From: Thermoproteota archaeon
GTDB taxonomy: Archaea > Korarchaeota > Korarchaeia > Korarchaeales > Korarchaeaceae
Assembly (NCBI GenBank): GCA_027491435.1
Contig: JAOZFG010000006.1
Coordinates: 1-38,870, forward strand
Reading direction: 5' to 3'
Length of the DNA stretch: 38,870 nucleotides
The position numbers and the translations under genes were made by a program. This document shows positions 30,850 to 37,578 of this stretch, in pieces. The notes below the pieces were generated by a model that saw only the letters and a program-made list of their open reading frames with translations, ran no database searches and was not told where the DNA came from. Positions within the stretch are counted from its first letter, which is position 1, and every line of letters begins with the position of its first letter.

Positions 30850-31434
30850 TTGAACTGGCTCGGCTTGGCGTCCCTGATAGTCTTGTTGAGCGCTATAGGC
30901 GTAACCTGGTGGAGTGTGGAAGGCTACCTAGCTGAGCCTGTAAGCGCCTTCAGTTATAACGGAAATCCCTTAACTTTCGTGTGGTCCTCTAAGAAAGGCG
31001 GGTTGGAACTAACTCTAAAAACCCTGGCCAAGCTCTCTAGCGAGGGCAAGCTCCCCCCAGGGGTGAGCCATAGGACGGGCCTGATAAGGCTCTTTCTCTA
31101 CCTAGTCACGGTGTCTCTGGTGATCTCCTTAATACTGGCCATAGTGGCTTTGATATTCGAATGGCCAGAGGGATATTTTTTAGCGGCCCTCTTCTCACTG
31201 CTAGCGTTGACGTTTTATGAGCTAGCCTTCATAACAGCGGAGATACCGAGGAATTTCATGCTAACCTTCGGCGATGACTTTTGGATAAGGTGGCACGAGG
31301 GCTCTGGCAAGTTCGTCGACGTGTTGGCCACCATACTCCTGGCTGCCTCAGGAATCTTAGGCAAGGTTATCAGAGAGAGGAGCTTTGTAGGGCCTAGAAG
31401 GCCGCCCAGGAGGAGGGCCAGGTATTGGTGGTAG
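30850..31434 (+). CDS. hypothetical membrane protein with four predicted helices
   Basis: Not recognised. 194 residues with four hydrophobic segments at about 3-21, 79-103, 108-130 and 154-173. Between the first and second is an extracytoplasmic-looking loop of about 55 residues with WWSVEGYLAEPVSAFSYNG. The C-terminus is strongly basic and proline-rich (RRPPRRRARYWW), which favours a cytoplasmic tail. Start TTG at 30850 with AGGGGGTAAG just upstream. It ends one base before the convergent argS stop. No neighbour suggests a role. Confidence 0.6.
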   Translation: MNWLGLASLIVLLSAIGVTWWSVEGYLAEPVSAFSYNGNPLTFVWSSKKGGLELTLKTLAKLSSEGKLPPGVSHRTGLIRLFLYLVTVSLVISLILAIVALIFEWPEGYFLAALFSLLALTFYELAFITAEIPRNFMLTFGDDFWIRWHEGSGKFVDVLATILLAASGILGKVIRERSFVGPRRPPRRRARYWW

Positions 31435-31435
31435 C

Positions 31436-33358
31436 CTACATCTTCTCTACCCTAGGAATTCCTAAGAGATCCATGGACACCCCAAGGACTCCCTTGAAGG
31501 CCTTAACCAAGGCCAGCCTCGCTGGCTCATACTCCCCTGACCCGACTACCTTGTATCTCTCGTAAAACCTGTTGAACAGCATACATAGCTCGTTAGCGTA
31601 TTGTGATACCAAGTCTGGCCTCATGAACTCTATGGCACCCCTGACAACCTCAGGAAACTCTCCTATCTTGAACATGAGCTCCCTTTCCAGCTCTGAAGAT
31701 AGCAGAGATACGTCATACTTCACTACTTCCTTAGAAGCCTTCCTTAAGATGCCTAAGGCCCTCGTGTAAGAGTACTGTATGAAGGGGCCGCTGTTGGACT
31801 CGAAGTCCAGCACCCTGTCCCAGCTGAACTGGATAACCTTTATCGGGGATACGCTAACTAGGGCGTACCTTACAGCCCCCACCGCCACCTTCTCAGATAT
31901 TTCCTCTACCTCCTCCTCGCTAAACTCTCCCCTGTTGGACAATATTTCCTTCACTTTTGCTTTGGCCTCATCTAGTAGATCGTCCAGAGTGACGTACCTG
32001 GCCTTTCTACCGGACATTCTCATGCCCACAAGGTTTACCATCTCGTAAGCCAGGTGTACTATCTTGTCAGCGCTGTACCCCATTAACGCCACGCTAGCTC
32101 TGACCTGTTTCTGCTCCAACGTTTGTTCAGTTGCTATTACGTTGTAGCACCTCTCAACTCCAACTCCCTCGATCTTGTATAGGGAGTAAGCTACGTCGGT
32201 GCCCGTGTAGAGCCAAGTACCGTCAGACCTCGTCAGGTAGAATTTCTGAGGGACTACTTGATCTAGTGAGCCTTCCTCAACGAGCTCCTTCACCTGCTCT
32301 TCCGATAAACCGAATATCTTTCTCACGTCATCTCTTTCGAGGAGGGCCTTCCTCAGGTCTACGTATATAGCTTTACCCTCCCTCCCCAAGTATCCGGATT
32401 CTTCCAGCTTTTTCAACGCCTTTTCCGTCCACCCTCTCCAGATGAGCTCGCTTTCCCAGTCCAGCGAGTCATACCTTATGCCCATCCTGCCCAGAGTCTG
32501 GAGGAAGCCCTCCATGACCGATTCGGCTACTTCCCTGAATATCGGCTTTACCTCCTCATCCCCCCTTTGATACCTCTTTAACAGCTCTGCTGTCTCCTCT
32601 AGAGATACCTTGCCCAATATGAGGTCCACCATCTCGGGCTCCTTCTCCCTTATCCTGTTCACCGCCTCAAGCCAATCTTCATACTCCCTCCTGGCCTCCT
32701 TATCATCCAACTTGCTTTCTAACTCCTTCATCTCCACTGAAGCGTTAGCTAAGGCGTATATGAGGCCGAACCAGTGGTCCAGTTTCCCCTTAGGCTTGAG
32801 ATTCCTGGCCTTAATCCTACCGGCTGCCGCCAGGGCTACCTGTAGGTTGCAGTCGTTCACCAAATAGTGAACAGTCACGTTGTAACCGGAAAACCTGAGT
32901 ATTCTGGAGTAGGAGTCCCCTATAACCGCATTTCTTCCACCTCCAACGTGAAGCGGGTGTACTGGATTGACGCTCGTGTGTTCGACCATCACGAAGTTCA
33001 GCTTCAGGGAGTCTGGCTTTACCCCCCTGCCCAGGTTCCCTGAGGAAGCCAGGGATAGCACGTCCTTGAACAGGGACTCGCTTACCTTAAGGTTTATGTA
33101 GCCGCCCACCGGCTTAATCTCCTCAGCGTAAAGTATGTCCTCAACTTTCAGCGATTCGGCCACCTTCCTAGACGCCTCATCGGGCCTTAAACCCAGTTTC
33201 TTAGCTAGTTTAAATCCTACGGGTAATCCTAGCATGTCTGTCGTCTTGGGAACCCTGCTAACGTGGAATGGCTTGAAAATGGGCTCTAGGCCCACACCCC
33301 TAAGGGCCTCGTTAACTGCGGTGGCGAAGCTTTTCTTTAGGGAACCTACAGGGTCCAT
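31436..33358 (-). CDS. argS: arginyl-tRNA synthetase
   Basis: Charges tRNA-Arg. About 640 residues, class I. N-terminal tRNA-binding domain (1-110), HIGH-type motif in VNPVHPLHVGGGRNAVIGD, the KMSKS-type motif replaced by MSGRKA (common in ArgRS), and the C-terminal anticodon-binding segment with QYSYTRALGILRKA. The frame reaches a GTG at 33367, but the ATG at 33358 has AGGTG six bases upstream and is preferred. A gap of about 40 bases separates it from the divergent endonuclease V fusion. Confidence 0.96.
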   Translation of the reverse strand: MDPVGSLKKSFATAVNEALRGVGLEPIFKPFHVSRVPKTTDMLGLPVGFKLAKKLGLRPDEASRKVAESLKVEDILYAEEIKPVGGYINLKVSESLFKDVLSLASSGNLGRGVKPDSLKLNFVMVEHTSVNPVHPLHVGGGRNAVIGDSYSRILRFSGYNVTVHYLVNDCNLQVALAAAGRIKARNLKPKGKLDHWFGLIYALANASVEMKELESKLDDKEARREYEDWLEAVNRIREKEPEMVDLILGKVSLEETAELLKRYQRGDEEVKPIFREVAESVMEGFLQTLGRMGIRYDSLDWESELIWRGWTEKALKKLEESGYLGREGKAIYVDLRKALLERDDVRKIFGLSEEQVKELVEEGSLDQVVPQKFYLTRSDGTWLYTGTDVAYSLYKIEGVGVERCYNVIATEQTLEQKQVRASVALMGYSADKIVHLAYEMVNLVGMRMSGRKARYVTLDDLLDEAKAKVKEILSNRGEFSEEEVEEISEKVAVGAVRYALVSVSPIKVIQFSWDRVLDFESNSGPFIQYSYTRALGILRKASKEVVKYDVSLLSSELERELMFKIGEFPEVVRGAIEFMRPDLVSQYANELCMLFNRFYERYKVVGSGEYEPARLALVKAFKGVLGVSMDLLGIPRVEKM

Positions 33359-33399
33359 GTCCAGCACCTTTCCTTGGTAGTGGGAGAGGTCCCGATAAA

Positions 33400-34290
33400 A
33401 TGTTGACCCCGTTCCAGTTGGCTTTGATCAAGGTGCTCTCTTCAATTCCACCCGGCAAGGTGGCCAGCTTTGGCTCTATAGCTGAAGCTTTGGGAGATAG
33501 AAGGGCTGCTTTAGCCGTGAGGAGCGAGTGTTTGAGGTTAAGGAAACTTAACGTTGAAGTTCCCTGGTGGAGGGCCGTAAACTCTGATGGAGTTCCGTTA
33601 AAGGAGGCCATCCCTTTCCTTAAGAGAGAAGGGGCTTTGAGGGGGAGTGTTGTAGAGAGGGAGCTCTTCGTGGATCCTCCGGAGAAGGAGCCTTTCCTCT
33701 CCAGGCTTAGGGCCATCCAAGAGAAGCTCTCTGAGAGGCTGGTGATAGGGGGCCTCCCAGATTCTGAGGTCGCTGGTGGCTTGGACGTCTCCTACTCCTT
33801 AGTTAACGGGATAGAAGTGGCCTACGCCTCCTGCGTCTTAGTGGACGAAAGGTTAAGGGTCGTGAAGGTGGAGAGGTTCAGCTACGTCCCTCCTATGCCT
33901 TACGTGCCCACATACTTGGCGTTTAGGGAGATAAGGGGCATGCTCGTAACCGCCAGAAGATGTAAGCCCGACGTGCTCTTCGTGGACGGTCAGGGAATCC
34001 TTCACCCTAGGCTGCTAGGGGAGGCCAGTCACGTGGGACTCGTAGCTGGGATCCCATCAATAGGGGTGGCTAAATCTAAGTTGGTGGGCAATCTTAAAGG
34101 GAACAAGATTTTCGTAGGGAAGGAGCACAGGGGGTGGCACTTCAGGGGGGGTTTCGTCTCCCCCGGTCACATGGTGGGCGTTAAAGAGTCTTTAGAGATA
34201 GCTAAGAAGTTCTGGTTGCCAGGGGAAAAGCAACCTAGGCCGCTAATACTGGCTCACAGGGACTCAAAATCTAGTAGACGTTTGGCTTGA
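33400..34290 (+). CDS. nfi: fusion of alkyltransferase-like (ATL) domain and endonuclease V
   Basis: 296 residues in two domains. Residues 1-75 are the DNA-binding half of O6-alkylguanine transferases (FQLALIKVLSSIPPGKVASFGSIAEALG, then RKLNVEVPWWRAVNSDG). Where transferases have PCHR and ATL proteins PWHR, this reads P55-W56-W57-R58, so no alkyl-accepting cysteine. Residues 115-296 are endonuclease V, which nicks DNA or RNA near inosine: D129 (GGLDVSYS), E177 (YLAFRE) and D196 (VDGQG) are the metal ligands, with HPRLLGEASHVG and GIPSIGVAKSKL. Fusions of an active transferase with endonuclease V are known in Thermoplasma-group archaea; here the first half is probably a lesion sensor. ATG at 33400 with GAGAGGT upstream. 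The stop overlaps the next convergent gene by 20 bases. Confidence 0.9.
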   Translation: MLTPFQLALIKVLSSIPPGKVASFGSIAEALGDRRAALAVRSECLRLRKLNVEVPWWRAVNSDGVPLKEAIPFLKREGALRGSVVERELFVDPPEKEPFLSRLRAIQEKLSERLVIGGLPDSEVAGGLDVSYSLVNGIEVAYASCVLVDERLRVVKVERFSYVPPMPYVPTYLAFREIRGMLVTARRCKPDVLFVDGQGILHPRLLGEASHVGLVAGIPSIGVAKSKLVGNLKGNKIFVGKEHRGWHFRGGFVSPGHMVGVKESLEIAKKFWLPGEKQPRPLILAHRDSKSSRRLA

Positions 34291-34672
34291 GCCTGTACAC
34301 CTTGCCCCTTCCCTCACCACTGATCCTTTCCACTATCCCTTTCCTCTCCAGGGCTAACAGCCTTTTCGCTACGATCCTCCTTGAGGCGGATCCTCTCACC
34401 CTCCTGACCTCTTCAGTTATCTGGGATATGTTCATTGGGCCTCTGCTGGCCAGGGTTCTGACTATTGCTTTATCTATGTCGTCGACCACTTGTTGGGCCA
34501 GCCTCTCTATCCTGGCCACACTCCCTAACACGGCAGTGTAGGACCTCAGCAAAGATTTGTAGCTCTCAATTACCTTCTCCTCGACCTCCAGTTTATTAAG
34601 CCTCTTCTCAAGGCTGTCCAACCTTTCTATTACCTTCAGCAGCAGTTCTCTGATTTCATCAAGTTCACCCAT
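34271..34672 (-). CDS. winged-helix protein with N-terminal coiled coil, predicted regulator
   Basis: 133 residues. Residues 1-65 are a long charged helix (LDEIRELLLKVIERLDSLEKR, further heptads) likely to dimerise. Residues 66-130 are a winged helix: DIDKAIVRTLASRGPMNISQ, ITEEVRR, SRRIVAKRLLALERKGIVER, wing GEGRGKVYRL. It resembles archaeal MarR/ArsR-like DNA-binding folds, but the target is unknown. The ATG at 34672 lies inside the 3' end of the upstream small membrane protein gene (37-base overlap), so it is the last gene of a tight three-gene operon. A structural rather than regulatory role is possible, as in a complex with its two neighbours. Confidence 0.7.
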   Translation of the reverse strand: MGELDEIRELLLKVIERLDSLEKRLNKLEVEEKVIESYKSLLRSYTAVLGSVARIERLAQQVVDDIDKAIVRTLASRGPMNISQITEEVRRVRGSASRRIVAKRLLALERKGIVERISGEGRGKVYRLKPNVY

Positions 34673-34896
34673 TCTAGAAGACCTCCTACGTCAGGCACTA
34701 AGATCTCTAAGAGTTCTCTAGCCGTATTCTCAGGTAATCCATGGGCATTGAACACTTTCTGAGCCTCTCTCCTGACCCTCCACCTCTTGTAGACGTATTT
34801 CAGGTATAGGAAGAGCGCAAGCGAGGCAGGTAACGCTAGTAACAGGATCGCCCTTATCAGAGAGAGGGTCAGCTTAAGGGCCTTTAAGGCCCTCAA
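34636..34896 (-). CDS. small single-helix membrane protein
   Basis: Not recognised. 86 residues: one hydrophobic helix at about 12-36 (LSLIRAILLLALPASLALFL), a basic stretch YKRWRVRREAQK on its inner side, then a soluble helical tail containing HGLPENTARELLE. That tail aligns without gaps to NGVPENLALKLVR in the protein encoded just upstream, so the two share a small helical motif. Start TTG at 34896 forms a TTGA overlap with the upstream stop; GGAAGAGGAGG lies before it. Middle gene of the three-gene operon. It could anchor a complex of the operon's products at the membrane. Confidence 0.6.
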   Translation of the reverse strand: MRALKALKLTLSLIRAILLLALPASLALFLYLKYVYKRWRVRREAQKVFNAHGLPENTARELLEILVPDVGGLLEWVNLMKSENCC

Positions 34897-35186
34897 TCCT
34901 CCTCTTCCCTCCCGCTAGACATTATGTATTTTACCAAAGCAACTGGGTTTACGAAATGTTCCCTTACCAGCTTGAGGGCTAGATTTTCAGGTACGCCGTT
35001 ATTTATCAGCTCCTTGTAGAATATGGCTATGGCCTTAGCCCTCTCCCTAGCGCTCTCAGCGTCGTAAGTTATTTCCATGAGTTCCTTCAAGGACTCTATA
35101 ACATTTCTCACGAGCCTGGGCAACTCTTCCCCTACTACCTTCAACACTTCCTTGAGCTCTTCAACGTCCTCTGAGGAGTCCTCCAT
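34893..35186 (-). CDS. small all-helical hypothetical protein
   Basis: Not recognised. 97 residues, acidic, helical: VEELKEVLKVVGEELPRLVR, a second helix around YDAESARERAKAIAIFYKEL, then the GVPENLALKLVREHF motif shared with the downstream membrane protein. No membrane segment or cysteine chemistry. The frame runs up to a GTG at 35213, but the ATG at 35186 has GGTGAT exactly three bases upstream, the same layout as three other genes in the window, and is preferred. First gene of the operon with the membrane protein and winged-helix protein. Confidence 0.65.
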   Translation of the reverse strand: MEDSSEDVEELKEVLKVVGEELPRLVRNVIESLKELMEITYDAESARERAKAIAIFYKELINNGVPENLALKLVREHFVNPVALVKYIMSSGREEED

Positions 35187-35250
35187 CTTATCACCAGTTA
35201 TACAAGTGTTCACGAATTAAAAGCAATTTGGGCAAGGGTGAGCAGGTATT

Positions 35251-36330
35251 TCACAGGGGCATTATGTTGCCGCTGCTCTCCCTACATTTGCCAACGATGG
35301 GTATCTTCTCCCCACACCTGGGGCACCTGTTATCCTCCGTCAGGTTGCACCTGAGAATGCTGAACCCCCTCCTCTCTATCAACAGCTCACCGCACTTTGG
35401 GCAGTAGGTGTTCTCATTTGGATCACCAGGGACGTTACCTGAGTAAACGTACTTGGCTCCCTCCTCCCTGGCTATTTCAACCGCCATCTTAACTGTACTC
35501 ACGGGAGTAGGTGGAACGTGTTGCATCTTGTACATTGGGTAAAACCTGGAGAAGTGTATGGGCACGTCCTCACCCACTTCGTTGACGACCCACCTGGAGA
35601 AGTCCCTTATCTCCTTCGGATCGTCGTTTAGGGTGGGTATTATCAGGTAGGTGACCTCCACGTGCTTCCCCTTCTCCTTTAACTCCACCACCGTGTCTAA
35701 CACGGGCTGCATTGAGGGAGCCTTCGTCACTTTCCTGTAGAAATCGTCTCTAAATGCTTTGACGTCGACGTTGGCCCCGTCTATCAGGGGTATTAACATC
35801 TCTCGAGACTCCTCGCTCCAGTATCCGTTGGTCACGCTTAGCGTGTGAATTCCCCTTTCCTTTGACAGTTTTGCCGTGTCTAATACCCATTCAAAGCTTA
35901 CTATGGTCGGCTCATTGTAAGTGAACGCTATACTCGACGCTCCGAGCTCCACAGCCTCTTTTACAGCTTCCTCCGGAGAGAGCTCCTTCAACCAGGGGTA
36001 GCTCTCAGGATCCTGCTGACTTATCAGCCAGTTTTGACAGTGCTCACAGAAGAGGTTGCACCCCACGGTGCCGACGCTGTAGGCCCATGTACCTGGCATG
36101 TAGTGGAAGAAGGGCTTCTTCTCTATGGGGTCCAAGGCCACGCTGCTAACCAACCCGTAATTGACCTCACACAATATCCCGTTTACATTTATTTTTGTCC
36201 TGCATAGACCGTAGAATCCTTCAGGAATTATGCATTTTCTGGGACAAGTCAGGCATCTAACCCTGTTATCATCCAGCTTCTGGTAAAGGGAGGATTCAAC
36301 CCTATACTTTTCAGAACACCTTCCCGGCAT
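35251..36330 (-). CDS. AmmeMemoRadiSam-type radical SAM enzyme (PflA-like)
   Basis: 359 residues. Early cysteines C26, C29, C33 and C43 (CLTCPRKC, GLCRTK), then the radical SAM cluster CX3CX2C at C91, C95, C98 (GCNLFCEHCQNW). Further marks are SIAFTYNEPTI, TLSVTNGYW, NVDVKAFRDDFYRK and IPTLNDD. A C-terminal zinc ribbon (YCPKCGE...NRCPRCGEKIPIVGKC) completes it. The family usually sits with genes for AMMECR1 and MEMO proteins, which are not in this window, so the partners may be elsewhere. The reaction is not established. ATG at 36330; TTATAA about 30 bases upstream fits a near-leaderless message. A 22-base palindrome lies in the divergent gap. Confidence 0.9.
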   Translation of the reverse strand: MPGRCSEKYRVESSLYQKLDDNRVRCLTCPRKCIIPEGFYGLCRTKINVNGILCEVNYGLVSSVALDPIEKKPFFHYMPGTWAYSVGTVGCNLFCEHCQNWLISQQDPESYPWLKELSPEEAVKEAVELGASSIAFTYNEPTIVSFEWVLDTAKLSKERGIHTLSVTNGYWSEESREMLIPLIDGANVDVKAFRDDFYRKVTKAPSMQPVLDTVVELKEKGKHVEVTYLIIPTLNDDPKEIRDFSRWVVNEVGEDVPIHFSRFYPMYKMQHVPPTPVSTVKMAVEIAREEGAKYVYSGNVPGDPNENTYCPKCGELLIERRGFSILRCNLTEDNRCPRCGEKIPIVGKCRESSGNIMPL

Positions 36331-36387
36331 TTCCCCCTTAAATACGCCCTCCCTAGCTTATAACGACAACACGTCTCTGAGAAAAGC

Positions 36388-36409
36388 GCTATCCCCTGCA
36401 GGGGCTAGC
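36388..36409. promoter_or_regulatory. 22-base palindrome in divergent promoter region
   Basis: GCTAT CCCCTGCAGGGG C TAGC: a perfect 12-base core (36393-36404) plus GCTA/TAGC outer arms, with one mismatched pair between. It lies between the radical SAM gene (start 36330) and the PAC2 gene. It is either an operator for a dimeric regulator or a strong hairpin. A second GC-rich inverted element (GCCC...GGGC) follows at 36407-36422. Nothing else is visible in this 130-base gap. Confidence 0.45.
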
Positions 36410-36460
36410 CCGGGAAAAGGGCCTTTAGCTTACCTTGCCCCTAGGTTAAGTCCTTATTTA

Positions 36461-37219
36461 TTGACCAGGGTAATACTGGGTGATACCATAGACGTTGAAA
36501 TAGTGGAAACTGCTGTTGAGGTGAGAAACCCCCTACTAATTCTGGCCGTCCCCGGCGCTGGATTGGTTGGGGTAATAGCGGCCGATCACCTAATTAAATC
36601 AATGGGTCTAAAGGAAATAGGTAAAGTGGATTCTCCCACCTTCCCGCCAGTTATAGCGATAAAGGACGGAGTGGCCAAGGACACCATAAAGATATACGGA
36701 GGAAATAACGTGTACGTGGTCAAGGCAGACGTCCCCTTGCCTATCACATCCCTCGCTCAGCTTACCACAGCTGTCTTGGACTGGATAGCTAAGAAGAGAC
36801 CCAGGTTAGCCATGGTGATCGGGGGGATACCTGAGGAGGAGAGGCTGAAGATAGCCACCCCGACTGTGATGAAGGTCTACAACAGTGACGAGGCAAAGGC
36901 AGCTGGGGAGAAGATAAGGGGGGAGTTCATGAAGGACGGATACCTATCGGGCTACGCGGCCTTCTTCCTGAGGGAGGCCTCTAGGCGTGGGGTGCCAGCG
37001 GTGGCGTTGATAGTTCAGTCTTTTGCCGTATATCCAGATCCAGGAGCCGCCGCTGAAGCGTCGAGGGCCATAGAACCTCTGTTAGGAGTAGAACTTGACA
37101 TATCAAAATTGGAGGAGGAGTCCGAGACGATAAGGCTGAAGCTGAAGGAGCTCATGAGCCAGACCATGAAAGCCATGCCGAAGGAGGAGTTATCTGCAAC
37201 TCCCATGTATATAGGGTGA
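36461..37219 (+). CDS. PAC2-family protein (proteasome assembly chaperone-like)
   Basis: 252 residues. The PAC2 pattern is clear: NPLLILAVPGAGLVGVIAADHLI, then VYVVKADVPLPI, MVIGGIPEE, DGYLSGYAAFFLREASRRGVPAVALIVQ and PDPGAAAEA. Eukaryotic PAC2 helps assemble proteasome rings; the role of archaeal relatives is less certain, and no proteasome gene lies here. Start is uncertain. TTG at 36461 has no good ribosome site and overlaps a TATA-like TTATTTATTG. GGTGAT at 36479-36484 is followed, after three bases, by an in-frame ATA at 36488, and the first later GTG is at 36503. All give a complete domain. It is followed closely by the Hsp20 gene (operon). Confidence 0.88.
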   Translation: MTRVILGDTIDVEIVETAVEVRNPLLILAVPGAGLVGVIAADHLIKSMGLKEIGKVDSPTFPPVIAIKDGVAKDTIKIYGGNNVYVVKADVPLPITSLAQLTTAVLDWIAKKRPRLAMVIGGIPEEERLKIATPTVMKVYNSDEAKAAGEKIRGEFMKDGYLSGYAAFFLREASRRGVPAVALIVQSFAVYPDPGAAAEASRAIEPLLGVELDISKLEEESETIRLKLKELMSQTMKAMPKEELSATPMYIG

Positions 37220-37224
37220 GGATT

Positions 37225-37563
37225 ATGGGGTGGTTTTATAGGGAAGTTAGGTGGGGATATTTCGCCGTTAGAGGTGCTGTCGAACCATTATCGGAGATAA
37301 GGCTTGTCAAGGATGGCGTCGAGGTTACCGTAGACCTGCCGGGGGTAAGCAAGGAGAACCTGACCCTCAGTGCAAGCGAAGACGCCATACTCTTGGAGGC
37401 CACCAGTATGGTTGGAGGAACGCCTGTCAAGTACAGGAAGCTCATCAAGATGCCAATACCCATAGACCCCGATGGCGTCAAGGCTAAGCTCTCGGACAAT
37501 GGAATACTCTACATATACGCCCCCGCCAAGGCGAAAGGGTTTAGGAGGGTGGAGGTGGAGTAG
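37225..37563 (+). CDS. Hsp20 / alpha-crystallin-type small heat shock protein
   Basis: ATP-independent holdase chaperone. About 112 residues, on the short side. The alpha-crystallin domain runs from EIRLVKDGVEVTVDLPGVSKENLTL to VKYRKLIKMPIPIDPDGVKAKLSDNGILYIYAP, with the family GILYIYAP (GxLxI/V) strand. The C-terminal I-x-I anchor motif is not obvious; the chain ends GFRRVEVE. The frame begins at a GTG at 37216 that overlaps the PAC2 stop, but the ATG at 37225 has GGTGAGG three bases before it and is preferred. It is co-oriented with PAC2 and DNA ligase, suggesting one transcript. Confidence 0.88.
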   Translation: MGWFYREVRWGYFAVRGAVEPLSEIRLVKDGVEVTVDLPGVSKENLTLSASEDAILLEATSMVGGTPVKYRKLIKMPIPIDPDGVKAKLSDNGILYIYAPAKAKGFRRVEVE

Positions 37564-37578
37564 ACGAGCCACCAAGAC

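Noticed and set aside
33400-33640. Active O6-alkylguanine transferase
   Set aside because: The alkyl-accepting cysteine of PCHR is replaced by tryptophan (PWWR), so suicide transfer cannot occur at that site.
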